Shown piece after piece: positions 1-5,892 of a stretch of 7,791 nucleotides of DNA; position 1 is the stretch's first letter, and each line of letters begins with the position of its first letter. A program made the position numbers and the translations under genes. Where the stretch lies: contig WAOZ01000116.1 in assembly GCA_015520975.1 (NCBI GenBank), positions 1 to 7,791 on the forward strand. The letters are read 5' to 3'. This DNA is from DHVE2 group archaeon (lineage in GTDB: Archaea; Thermoplasmatota; Thermoplasmata; Thermoplasmatales; Aciduliprofundaceae). The notes under the pieces are model-generated. The model was not told where the DNA came from, did not search any database, and saw only the letters and a list, made by a program, of their open reading frames with translations.

Positions 1-386
1 CCTATATGATATCTTCGCGCATAGGCAACTCTAACAATATTTGACGGGCTTGTGAGATTTACATTACCTTTGATCATTGTGCCGACCTTTTTCTCCAGAG
101 CAGACGCGCTATCTCTCCTGCGGTTATAATATACTCTGGCTCTAACAGCGAAATCCTCAAGATTCATAGATATTTCAGGTAGTGTTTCTCCGCTTTCGAT
201 ATGCATACATACTCTCCGCAGCAATCCTGCACGGATAAGCGGTTTCCAGCTTTCCGCATCTATTACAATCACTGGAAAATCATTTTCAATTAGATTGTAT
301 CTCACTCTCTCTCCTATGAAAATGGATTTGATTTCGGCAAGTGCCAAATCCGCTTCATCGCCCCAGATCTCAAGCATCAAACGCAT
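1..386 (-). CDS. tRNA (guanine(10)-N2)-methyltransferase, N-terminal part (3' end outside window)
   Basis: This is the first 128 codons of a gene that runs off the left edge of the window. The protein starts MRLMLEIWGDEADLALAEIK and carries the block EDFAVRARVYY (about residues 77-87), then LEKKVGTMI (about 96-104) and a stretch ending in NIVRVAYARRYHI. The order FAVR, then a helix with LEKKVG, then a VRV strand is typical of the THUMP region of archaeal Trm11/TrmG10 enzymes. These use S-adenosylmethionine to mono- or dimethylate N2 of G10 in tRNA. The catalytic Rossmann domain and its DPPYG-type motif would lie beyond position 1, so activity cannot be judged. The ATG at 386-384 shares one base with the folD stop (TGATG), and a GGGTG ribosome site lies 7 bases upstream inside folD, so the pair is probably co-transcribed and translationally coupled. 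Another THUMP-domain RNA methylase is the main alternative. Confidence 0.75.
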   Translation of the reverse strand, partial: MRLMLEIWGDEADLALAEIKSIFIGERVRYNLIENDFPVIVIDAESWKPLIRAGLLRRVCMHIESGETLPEISMNLEDFAVRARVYYNRRRDSASALEKKVGTMIKGNVNLTSPSNIVRVAYARRYHI

Positions 387-1207
387 CACAATACACCCTG
401 CAGTTTGGCAGCTTTAACGAGGTTTTCAACGAGACATGCTGTGGTTACCGATCCCACTCCGCCGGGAACCGGAGTGATTTTTGCTTTATTCGCAAGCTTT
501 TCCAGATCAGCATCACCCACGAGTTTTCCATCGATGACATTGATGCCCACATCGATCACGATGGCATCTTTTTTAACCATATCCTCTTTAAGAAACCCTG
601 GTTTTCCGACAGCCACGACCACAATATCCGCGTTTCTGGTTTTTTCTGCAAGATTATGCGTTTTACTGTGCATTATTATTGGTGTTGCGTCTCTGTTCAA
701 AAGCATTAATGCTAAAGGCTTACCCACCACAGGTGTTCTGTTAATTATGGCAACATCTTTTCCTCTCAGTTCGGTGATATTTTCGAGAATATGTATCACT
801 GCGCGTGGTGTGTTTGGTGTCAGGATCTCCTTTCCAAGCAAGAGATATCCGTAATTAACAGGGTTCATCCCATCAACATCCTTCAGGGGCGATATTGCGC
901 TTCTTATCTTGAGAGAATCTATATGATGTGGGAGTGGAAATTCCACCATTATTCCGTGGACATCGTCTCTTTCATTGAGCTCATCTATAAAGGATATAAC
1001 CGTATTTTCCTCCACATTTTCATTAAATCTGTGCAGCTCTCCGTGCATCCCCATTTTTTTAAGCACCTTTATTTTGGATTTGGCGTAGACCATAGACGCC
1101 TCATCATTTCCCACCATCACTATGTGCAGTGACAGTTTCGTATCTTTAGCCCTTTCGCGAGCACGCTTTTTTATATCCTTGGCAATGGATTTGCAATTTA
1201 TAATCAT
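386..1207 (-). CDS. folD: Bifunctional methylene-tetrahydrofolate dehydrogenase / methenyl-tetrahydrofolate cyclohydrolase FolD
   Basis: A cytosolic enzyme of one-carbon metabolism, 273 residues long. It oxidises 5,10-methylene-THF to methenyl-THF with NAD(P)+ and hydrolyses that to 10-formyl-THF. The catalytic segment reads YAKSKIKVLKKMG, with Tyr41 and Lys45 matching Tyr50 and Lys54 of E. coli FolD. DVDGMNP supplies Asp112 (E. coli Asp121). The nucleotide-binding turn is INRTPVVGKP (about 155-164), and PGGVGSVT (248-255) is the C-terminal family signature. Where most bacterial enzymes read VQLPLP, this one reads VEFPLP, with Glu89 replacing the usual Gln; from memory the Thermoplasma enzyme also has Glu. 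I start at the ATG at 1207: it gives the expected N-terminus MIINCKSIAKDIK, whereas the in-frame TTG at 1231 falls inside the TATA box. It is the first gene of an operon with the tRNA methyltransferase. Confidence 0.95.
   Translation of the reverse strand: MIINCKSIAKDIKKRARERAKDTKLSLHIVMVGNDEASMVYAKSKIKVLKKMGMHGELHRFNENVEENTVISFIDELNERDDVHGIMVEFPLPHHIDSLKIRSAISPLKDVDGMNPVNYGYLLLGKEILTPNTPRAVIHILENITELRGKDVAIINRTPVVGKPLALMLLNRDATPIIMHSKTHNLAEKTRNADIVVVAVGKPGFLKEDMVKKDAIVIDVGINVIDGKLVGDADLEKLANKAKITPVPGGVGSVTTACLVENLVKAAKLQGVL
394..398 (-). promoter_or_regulatory. Shine-Dalgarno site for the tRNA methyltransferase gene
   Basis: The minus strand reads GGGTG here, 7 bases before the ATG at 386-384. 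GGTG matches the usual archaeal anti-Shine-Dalgarno end of 16S rRNA. The site lies in the last codons of folD, which fits coupled translation of the second gene in the operon and supports this start codon. Confidence 0.55.
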
Positions 1208-1229
1208 ACTTTCCTGTATTGCCCTAACC

Positions 1230-1242
1230 AATAAAAATTTAA
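1230..1242 (-). promoter_or_regulatory. folD promoter (TATA box)
   Basis: The minus strand reads TTAAATTTTTATT. Its TTTTTATT part is centred about 27 bases upstream of the folD ATG at 1207, the usual archaeal distance from TATA box to transcription start. The transcript would therefore begin at or within a few bases of the start codon, making it leaderless or nearly so. An AGGAAAG just upstream of the ATG is a weak ribosome site at most. Confidence 0.55.
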
Positions 1243-1256
1243 GGTGCGAAAATTTG

Positions 1257-1264
1257 AAATATAA
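1257..1264 (+). promoter_or_regulatory. Promoter (TATA box) of the TPR/surface-protein operon
   Basis: AAATATAA is centred about 22-23 bases upstream of the ATG at 1283 and is preceded by a purine-rich stretch that could serve as a BRE. No Shine-Dalgarno sequence is convincing between it and the ATG, so a leaderless or near-leaderless mRNA is likely. It is divergent from the folD promoter, and the two core elements are only about 15 bases apart. Confidence 0.5.
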
Positions 1265-1282
1265 CCATAATAATGTAGAGAT

Positions 1283-2473
1283 ATGGAACGGGATTTAACA
1301 TATCTGCTTTCTCTGGATGGGGCCGCTGTTGTATCAACCCTCATAGTGCTATTTTTTGCGGCTCTGGATGTTAGAGAAGTTTTTGTAATTGCTACAGAGA
1401 TAATATTCATTTTGCTTCTGGCATCGCTGTTTGCGACATTCCTTTACTATTTAAAGCTCGGGGATAATGAATGGTTGTTCATTCCCTCACTGATCGTTGT
1501 CGCGCTCGGTGGCACGCTAACTTTTATGGACTGGTTCATAGGCGGCCTTGTGGCAATGATTGGACTGTTTCTTCTGATAATCTCCAAAAATCGCGATTCT
1601 AAAGTTATGAAAAGCATTATTCCCATATTTGCGGGTTTTTCAGTTCTTGCAATCACACCTCCGCTTGAGGCATATCTTTCTATGAGTTTCACCACTGTTG
1701 ATTATGGGATACTGGGTGCGGCAATAGCGTTAATCATCCTTGGACTTTATCTGTATCTCAAAACTGAGCAGAAAACGGAGAATCTTCATATAGGTCTTCT
1801 TCTGCTGGCCCTATCGTTTATGTTTATTGCTCCCGCTCACGAACTGTTTGGTATACATGGGAATATGGCATATGGTGTTTACGATACCATAATAGTGATA
1901 TTTTCAACCATCGGATTTTTCGTTTTCATGGCGAATTTGATAATGGTAGAGTTGAAAAAAGACAGCATATCCAAATCCATTTCCAAAGCGTACTCTCTTA
2001 TATCCGAGAAAAAATATGCGGAGGCGGCATCGCTGTTTAAAAAGATATACAAATCACTACCTGATGATGACAGGGTTCTTAACGGGCTTGCGCTTGCACT
2101 TATGAAAGCGGGCAATTACAAAGAGAGTGAGCCTTACTTCAAGAGGCTCGTAAGACTTTATGGCGATAACGATGTCTATCTCACCAATTACGGTAATCTG
2201 TATTTCAGAATGGGCAATATTGATAAGGCAATGGAAATATACAATCAAGTTCTATCGAAAAATCCGAACTGCTATAATGCTATAAACAATCTCGCCCGAT
2301 GCTATATGGAAAAAGGAGAATATGAAAAGGCGCGTGAACTTCTTGAAAAAGCCATAAAAATAGATCCAGATAAAAAAGCAGCCAAACTGAACTATTATTT
2401 TCTCTTAACATCTCTGGGTATGCAGGACGAAGCCGTCAAATTAAAAGCTGAGCTTGGTGAGCTGGTATCATGA
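1283..2473 (+). CDS. Polytopic membrane protein with C-terminal TPR domain
   Basis: A 396-residue protein with two clear halves. Residues 12-223 contain about eight hydrophobic segments (roughly 12-30, 33-57, 64-82, 84-102, 110-130, 139-160, 168-190 and 199-223). Residues 231-392 are a run of about five tetratricopeptide repeats; recognisable units include KKYAEAASLFKKIYKSLP, IDKAMEIYNQVLSKNP and YEKARELLEKAIKIDP. The last helix is followed by VELKKDSISKSISK, a positive flank that places the TPR domain in the cytoplasm, where it would bind a protein partner. I do not recognise the membrane half as a named transporter or enzyme, and I see no charged residues inside helices that would suggest transport. 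Its stop overlaps the next start as ATGA (2470-2473), so the two proteins are probably made together and may form one complex. Function unknown; an assembly or anchoring role is inferred only from architecture. Confidence 0.9.
   Translation: MERDLTYLLSLDGAAVVSTLIVLFFAALDVREVFVIATEIIFILLLASLFATFLYYLKLGDNEWLFIPSLIVVALGGTLTFMDWFIGGLVAMIGLFLLIISKNRDSKVMKSIIPIFAGFSVLAITPPLEAYLSMSFTTVDYGILGAAIALIILGLYLYLKTEQKTENLHIGLLLLALSFMFIAPAHELFGIHGNMAYGVYDTIIVIFSTIGFFVFMANLIMVELKKDSISKSISKAYSLISEKKYAEAASLFKKIYKSLPDDDRVLNGLALALMKAGNYKESEPYFKRLVRLYGDNDVYLTNYGNLYFRMGNIDKAMEIYNQVLSKNPNCYNAINNLARCYMEKGEYEKARELLEKAIKIDPDKKAAKLNYYFLLTSLGMQDEAVKLKAELGELVS
2456..2460 (+). promoter_or_regulatory. Shine-Dalgarno site for the surface-protein gene
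   Basis: GGTGA lies 9 bases before the ATG at 2470, inside the last codons of the TPR gene. With the ATGA overlap it indicates coupled translation of the second gene, and no separate promoter is visible. A second ATG follows directly at 2473, so the true protein may lack the first Met. Confidence 0.5.
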
Positions 2474-2844
2474 TGGAAGAGGAGTATTCGCATCTTCCTT
2501 ATATTGGTAAAAAGAGAGCGAAGCGCTTACGCGACGCAGGCATAACGCTTGAGAATATTGCAGAGATGACAGAAATTGAATTGAAAAATTATCTGAAAAG
2601 GATATCAAATGCGAAGCTGAAAGAGATTATATCTGTGGCAAAAGAGATTGTCGCACAGGCCAGAGAGCTCAGCGATAATATAGGGATAGATTACCCAACG
2701 GCAAAATCTCTGGTTCTGAAGGGATTTAGTTTGCAAAAACTCGCAGAAACTCCCACCGAAGAGATTGCTAATGTACTCGGAATAGACGCTGAAACCGCAT
2801 TTAAATTAAAATTCAAAGCAAATGCAAGCTTGCACAATGAACCG
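2470..2844 (+). other. Tandem helix-hairpin-helix domain of the surface protein
   Basis: Codons for residues 1-125. The first unit reads LPYIGKKRAKRLRDAGI followed by a helix ending in KEIISVAKEIV; the second reads IGIDYPTAKSLVLKGF and continues to VLGIDAETAFKLK. The first resembles the N-terminal fold of archaeal RadA (LPGVGPTTAEKL type). HhH units usually bind the DNA backbone without sequence preference, but some bind only protein, and the second unit lacks the classic GIG turn. Confidence 0.6.
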
Positions 2845-5800
2845 GCAAGCGTTGAATTGAATCGGGAGCTTATGAATCATACGGTGATAATCTCGCGAAA
2901 CGGGTTCGTAAACGGTTTCACTCCCTATAGAAAATACACGACTGTAAAGCGAAGATTGCCTGTTCTGGCTTTTGTAATTGCATTTATGATAGTTCTCACG
3001 GTTTTTGGGGGAATATATTTATTAAAGCCGAAAATCGCCATTGATGGAGTCTTCTCCGACTGGAACACTGTGAAAGGTTACACGGATGTTAATGGACTGT
3101 CTTACAAATTCTTCAATCAGAACGGGGCATTTTATTTCTATGTTTCATTTCCCGGTCTGTTCACCACAAATTCATCGGTGTATATTCTCATTGATACGGG
3201 TGATGGGGGTTATTACGCCAACGGCATCTATGCAAATTATGTTATAGAAGTTTATGGCTGGAACAGTACCGTTAAAGGTGGAAATCTCTGGGAATGCACA
3301 GATACAGGTAACTTATGGAATTTCACAAGGATATCTGGGTTAAGATTTGCCGGAGTGCACGGTGCTGTTGAGGGCGCTGTTGACATGCCTTTGCCTAAGT
3401 TTACAAGACTCTTTGTGGTTATTAAAGAAGGCGATAAAAGAGTCGTATCACCTGTTGTTTACCCATTTATTGAAAATCCAGTGGTGTTGATAAAGAGCAC
3501 CTCTGATATCCTGAAAAACGATACTGTGTTTTACGAGTTGAGCGTTATCTCTCCCAGAAAAATTGATCTAACGGGATTAAGAATTTCTATGGACAACTGC
3601 ACGGTAAAATCGTTGTATGCTGTTGTAGATAATAAAAAGTATTCTGGTCATAATGAAAATGGAGTGTACTATGTTTCCTTATCCTTAACTGTAAACGGCA
3701 AACTTCAGATAAGCCTTGAAGGTGAATTTGATGGCTCTCCGGGTAATGCGGTTTTTCCTAAGATTCAGGTCGTTTCAGAATATTCAAAAATCACATATTA
3801 CAACGAGACAAGCGGTATGTATCTTTTTTCGCCGCCATCTAATGTGAAGATTGACGGCGCATTTGCAGACTGGAAATACAGAAAAACGGATATCGCTGGA
3901 GATGTGGATGATGAGAACATTGACCTTGTGGATTACAGCTACACCTCCGATTTGAGCAAAATATATTTCAGCGTGATAGGAGAGTTTATGGGCGGGGACG
4001 ATGTCCCTCTTGAAAGAGTATGGCACCCCCGTGATCCCGATAGGGATAGTGTTCCAGATAGTGTTGATCCGTACCCGCACGATTTCAACAACGACGGCAT
4101 TCCCGATAGCAAAAGCTTTGTTCGTGTTGGCAATGATGAGTTGCCGGATGTGGACGGCGATGGTATACCGGATTATCCATACGGCTCCGATGTGTGGCTC
4201 AACACGACGATTCCCGATAATTTCCCGAAACCATATGCTGGCAGGAAAGTCTCTGTTTATATTGGACCTGCGCATCCGCCCAAGCCCAGAAACGGCAATG
4301 ATACCGCGGAGATTTATATCGGAAATGGTGACAGTGAAGGAGCCTATGTGGAATGGGTGCCATTTCACTATGTGGATTACAAAGTAGTTATTACGGGCAG
4401 AGATGGAAAATACCGTGCATCGCTTTATGCGTGGGATGGAAAATGGGTGTTCAAAAAGATCATTTCTGATATACAGGCGGGATATCATGCAGTGGAGCTT
4501 GATACCGGTGTCCCGTTGACTCGGGGCAATGTATGGATAACTGTTTTTAATTGGCATGGTGATGAGGATTATCCGTCGTACAGCGCCCGTACCCGTGCTA
4601 CCGTATCTGAAAATGTTTTTTATCTGCACGGCGCATATCAGAATACGGCCTTTAACAATATGAACTGGACTATTGGAACAAATGCGATCAGCGATACACT
4701 TTATAAAAATGATGTGAGAGAGTGGTTCTATGAGAACCCGCTGTATATGAACTATACCATATCTGCCGCTACGGTATATCTTAATTTGACCACAGTATTT
4801 ACATCAGGCACGAATCAGATAAATGCAAGTCTTTACGCAGCAAGGATATCGGGTGGTGCGGTGATTCAGGAATCACTCCTGATGTGGAACAATGTAAGCG
4901 TTACTGGTAATGTTTCATCTTCTGCAACAATAATAAATCTAACAAAGATTGTAAATACCACAGTATTGGCGGGATTCTTTATTGAGTTAAAAATAGAATA
5001 CTATGCCACTGGGTCTTTCAGAACGGTGATAATAGACTACAATTCAACCCAGTACGATTCAAGGCTTGTTATCAGTACAAACACAACCATAAAAATTAAA
5101 AATGTGTGGACTGAGAATTCTACGGCGCAGACAACAATATTTTCTTCAGGTGATGAAGTTTTCGCGTATGCTAATGTAACTGATCCGCTGGGCTACAAGC
5201 ACATTAAATCTGCGTTTTTGAATATTTTAACCCCGAATACAACATATCTTTATCCGAGCCAGCAACAGATGTACATTTGCAATTATTCTGACGGATATAT
5301 TATATTCAATTTCACCTTGAATTTACCGGCGAATGCCAGTGTGGGATATTATTATATATGCATATCAGCCTATGATGTTGAAAACAATTCGGATTATAAC
5401 GATTCGCATTATTTCCTTCTTATGTGGAATGTCACCATACAGCCTCACACGAACTCATCGGTGGGCAATGTCATTTATTACTACCATTTGATAAGAAACA
5501 ATGGTACAGGTTACGATATCTTTAATATAAATATAACAAGCACGGCATCGGTGAATGTAACTCTTTACTGCGAGATAAACGGGATATGGTATTTGATGGC
5601 GTACAGTGATACTGGCACAGGCTGGAGCTGGGTAAATGCATCTTTTGACAGGGATGGAGATGGTTTGCCAGACACAGGATATATCGCTCCTGGCGGAAGT
5701 TTTACAATAATTTTAAAGGTAAATACCACCGTTAACGAAACAACGAACATTACCGTGTATGATTCACTTAGCGCCTATGATTCAGCATCGGACATCACAA

Positions 5801-5892
5801 CAATTCCCGAGAACACAGCACTGGGTATGTTAGTAATGATATCTCTGATATGCGTGTATTCAGTTAGAAGAAAAAATAAAAAGAGAGTTTAA
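2470..5892 (+). CDS. Large membrane-anchored surface protein: cytoplasmic helix-hairpin-helix domain plus glycosylated beta-rich ectodomain
   Basis: A 1140-residue protein of unknown function; the domain reading below is by eye. Residues 1-118 hold two helix-hairpin-helix-like units (LPYIGKKRAKRLRDAGI near 9-25; IGIDYPTAKSLVLKGF near 71-86), similar to RadA/Rad51 N-terminal domains that bind DNA or protein. A basic stretch (KRR, 160-162) precedes a transmembrane helix at about 163-185, so the HhH part should be cytoplasmic and the rest outside. The ectodomain has a CBM9/DOMON-like unit from 188 (IDGVFSDW), a linking beta region (about 335-450), a second such unit from 456 (IDGAFADW), acidic Ca2+-type loops at 522-570, and several beta-sandwich domains to about 1105 with 27 N-X-S/T sequons. 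The C-terminus is IPEN, a hydrophobic stretch and a basic tail, like an archaeal PEF-CTERM anchor. No catalytic motif is visible. It is co-translated with the TPR membrane protein and could be a surface-layer, adhesin or envelope-tethering protein. Confidence 0.92.
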   Translation: MMEEEYSHLPYIGKKRAKRLRDAGITLENIAEMTEIELKNYLKRISNAKLKEIISVAKEIVAQARELSDNIGIDYPTAKSLVLKGFSLQKLAETPTEEIANVLGIDAETAFKLKFKANASLHNEPASVELNRELMNHTVIISRNGFVNGFTPYRKYTTVKRRLPVLAFVIAFMIVLTVFGGIYLLKPKIAIDGVFSDWNTVKGYTDVNGLSYKFFNQNGAFYFYVSFPGLFTTNSSVYILIDTGDGGYYANGIYANYVIEVYGWNSTVKGGNLWECTDTGNLWNFTRISGLRFAGVHGAVEGAVDMPLPKFTRLFVVIKEGDKRVVSPVVYPFIENPVVLIKSTSDILKNDTVFYELSVISPRKIDLTGLRISMDNCTVKSLYAVVDNKKYSGHNENGVYYVSLSLTVNGKLQISLEGEFDGSPGNAVFPKIQVVSEYSKITYYNETSGMYLFSPPSNVKIDGAFADWKYRKTDIAGDVDDENIDLVDYSYTSDLSKIYFSVIGEFMGGDDVPLERVWHPRDPDRDSVPDSVDPYPHDFNNDGIPDSKSFVRVGNDELPDVDGDGIPDYPYGSDVWLNTTIPDNFPKPYAGRKVSVYIGPAHPPKPRNGNDTAEIYIGNGDSEGAYVEWVPFHYVDYKVVITGRDGKYRASLYAWDGKWVFKKIISDIQAGYHAVELDTGVPLTRGNVWITVFNWHGDEDYPSYSARTRATVSENVFYLHGAYQNTAFNNMNWTIGTNAISDTLYKNDVREWFYENPLYMNYTISAATVYLNLTTVFTSGTNQINASLYAARISGGAVIQESLLMWNNVSVTGNVSSSATIINLTKIVNTTVLAGFFIELKIEYYATGSFRTVIIDYNSTQYDSRLVISTNTTIKIKNVWTENSTAQTTIFSSGDEVFAYANVTDPLGYKHIKSAFLNILTPNTTYLYPSQQQMYICNYSDGYIIFNFTLNLPANASVGYYYICISAYDVENNSDYNDSHYFLLMWNVTIQPHTNSSVGNVIYYYHLIRNNGTGYDIFNINITSTASVNVTLYCEINGIWYLMAYSDTGTGWSWVNASFDRDGDGLPDTGYIAPGGSFTIILKVNTTVNETTNITVYDSLSAYDSASDITTIPENTALGMLVMISLICVYSVRRKNKKRV
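3031..3459 (+). other. CBM9/DOMON-like beta-sandwich unit 1
   Basis: Codons for residues 188-330. It opens with KIAIDGVFSDW, the usual entry of this family of extracytoplasmic beta-sandwiches, followed by an aromatic strand (AFYFYVSF), an acidic turn (ILIDTGDGGYY) and a closing VEGAVDMPL strand. Family members bind sugars or haem, but no ligand residues can be assigned here. Confidence 0.55.
3835..4599 (+). other. CBM9/DOMON-like unit 2, apparently split by a Ca2+-loop insert
   Basis: Codons for residues 456-710. NVKIDGAFADW and KIYFSVIGEF repeat the entry and second strand of unit 1. The sandwich seems to resume near 593 with VSVYIG, then DYKVVITGRDGKYRASLY and AVELDTGVPL, which match the later strands of unit 1. 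Between them (4018-4185, residues 517-572) lie acidic repeats DPDRDSVPDSVD, DFNNDGIPDS and DVDGDGIPD of the thrombospondin-type-3/dockerin kind, expected to bind Ca2+. Confidence 0.5.
5647..5679 (+). other. Fourth acidic Ca2+-type loop
   Basis: Codons for residues 1060-1070 read DRDGDGLPDTG, the same D-x-D-x-D-G-x-x-D pattern as the cluster 490 residues earlier. It lies in the last beta domain before the C-terminal anchor. Many archaeal secreted proteins carry this turn just before a pro-gly-rich strand, so it may be structural. Confidence 0.5.
5800..5889 (+). other. PEF-CTERM-like C-terminal anchor or sorting tail
   Basis: Codons for residues 1111-1140. The order is TIPEN, then a hydrophobic segment ALGMLVMISLICVYSV, then a basic tail RRKNKKRV. 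This matches the tripartite layout of archaeal PEF-CTERM tails, which are thought to be processed by an archaeosortase, but with Asn in place of Phe in the PEF motif. It may equally be a plain second transmembrane anchor. Confidence 0.45.
5866..5887 (-). terminator. U-rich terminator for the CBS-domain gene
   Basis: Starting 1 base past the TAA of the CBS gene, the minus strand reads CTCTCTTTTTATTTTTTCTT, a U-rich RNA tract of the type that ends archaeal transcripts. The same bases on the plus strand are the AGA/AAA/AAG codons of the basic tail of the surface protein, so one stretch serves both strands. Confidence 0.55.

Noticed and set aside
405..854. Plus-strand open frames of 149 and 122 codons opposite folD
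   Set aside because: Both are antisense to folD, whose catalytic motifs are unmistakable. The translations are low in family-like patterns and no TATA box precedes them.
1229..1231. TTG start for folD giving eight extra residues
   Set aside because: It lies inside the predicted TATA box, and the extra residues MVRAIQES do not fit the FolD N-terminus, whereas the ATG at 1207 does.
4018..4185. Possible dockerin domain (cellulosome-type) from the D-x-D-x-D-G repeats
   Set aside because: A dockerin has two loops each followed by a specific helix. Here the spacing is short and Pro-rich (DGIPD), which is closer to thrombospondin-type-3 loops, and no cohesin or glycosidase is nearby.
3784..4629. 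281-codon open frame on the minus strand inside the surface-protein gene
   Set aside because: It lies wholly antisense to a well-supported coding region with clear domain repeats. Its translation shows no domain, is rich in Ile/Arg/His as expected of a shadow frame, and has no promoter or ribosome site.
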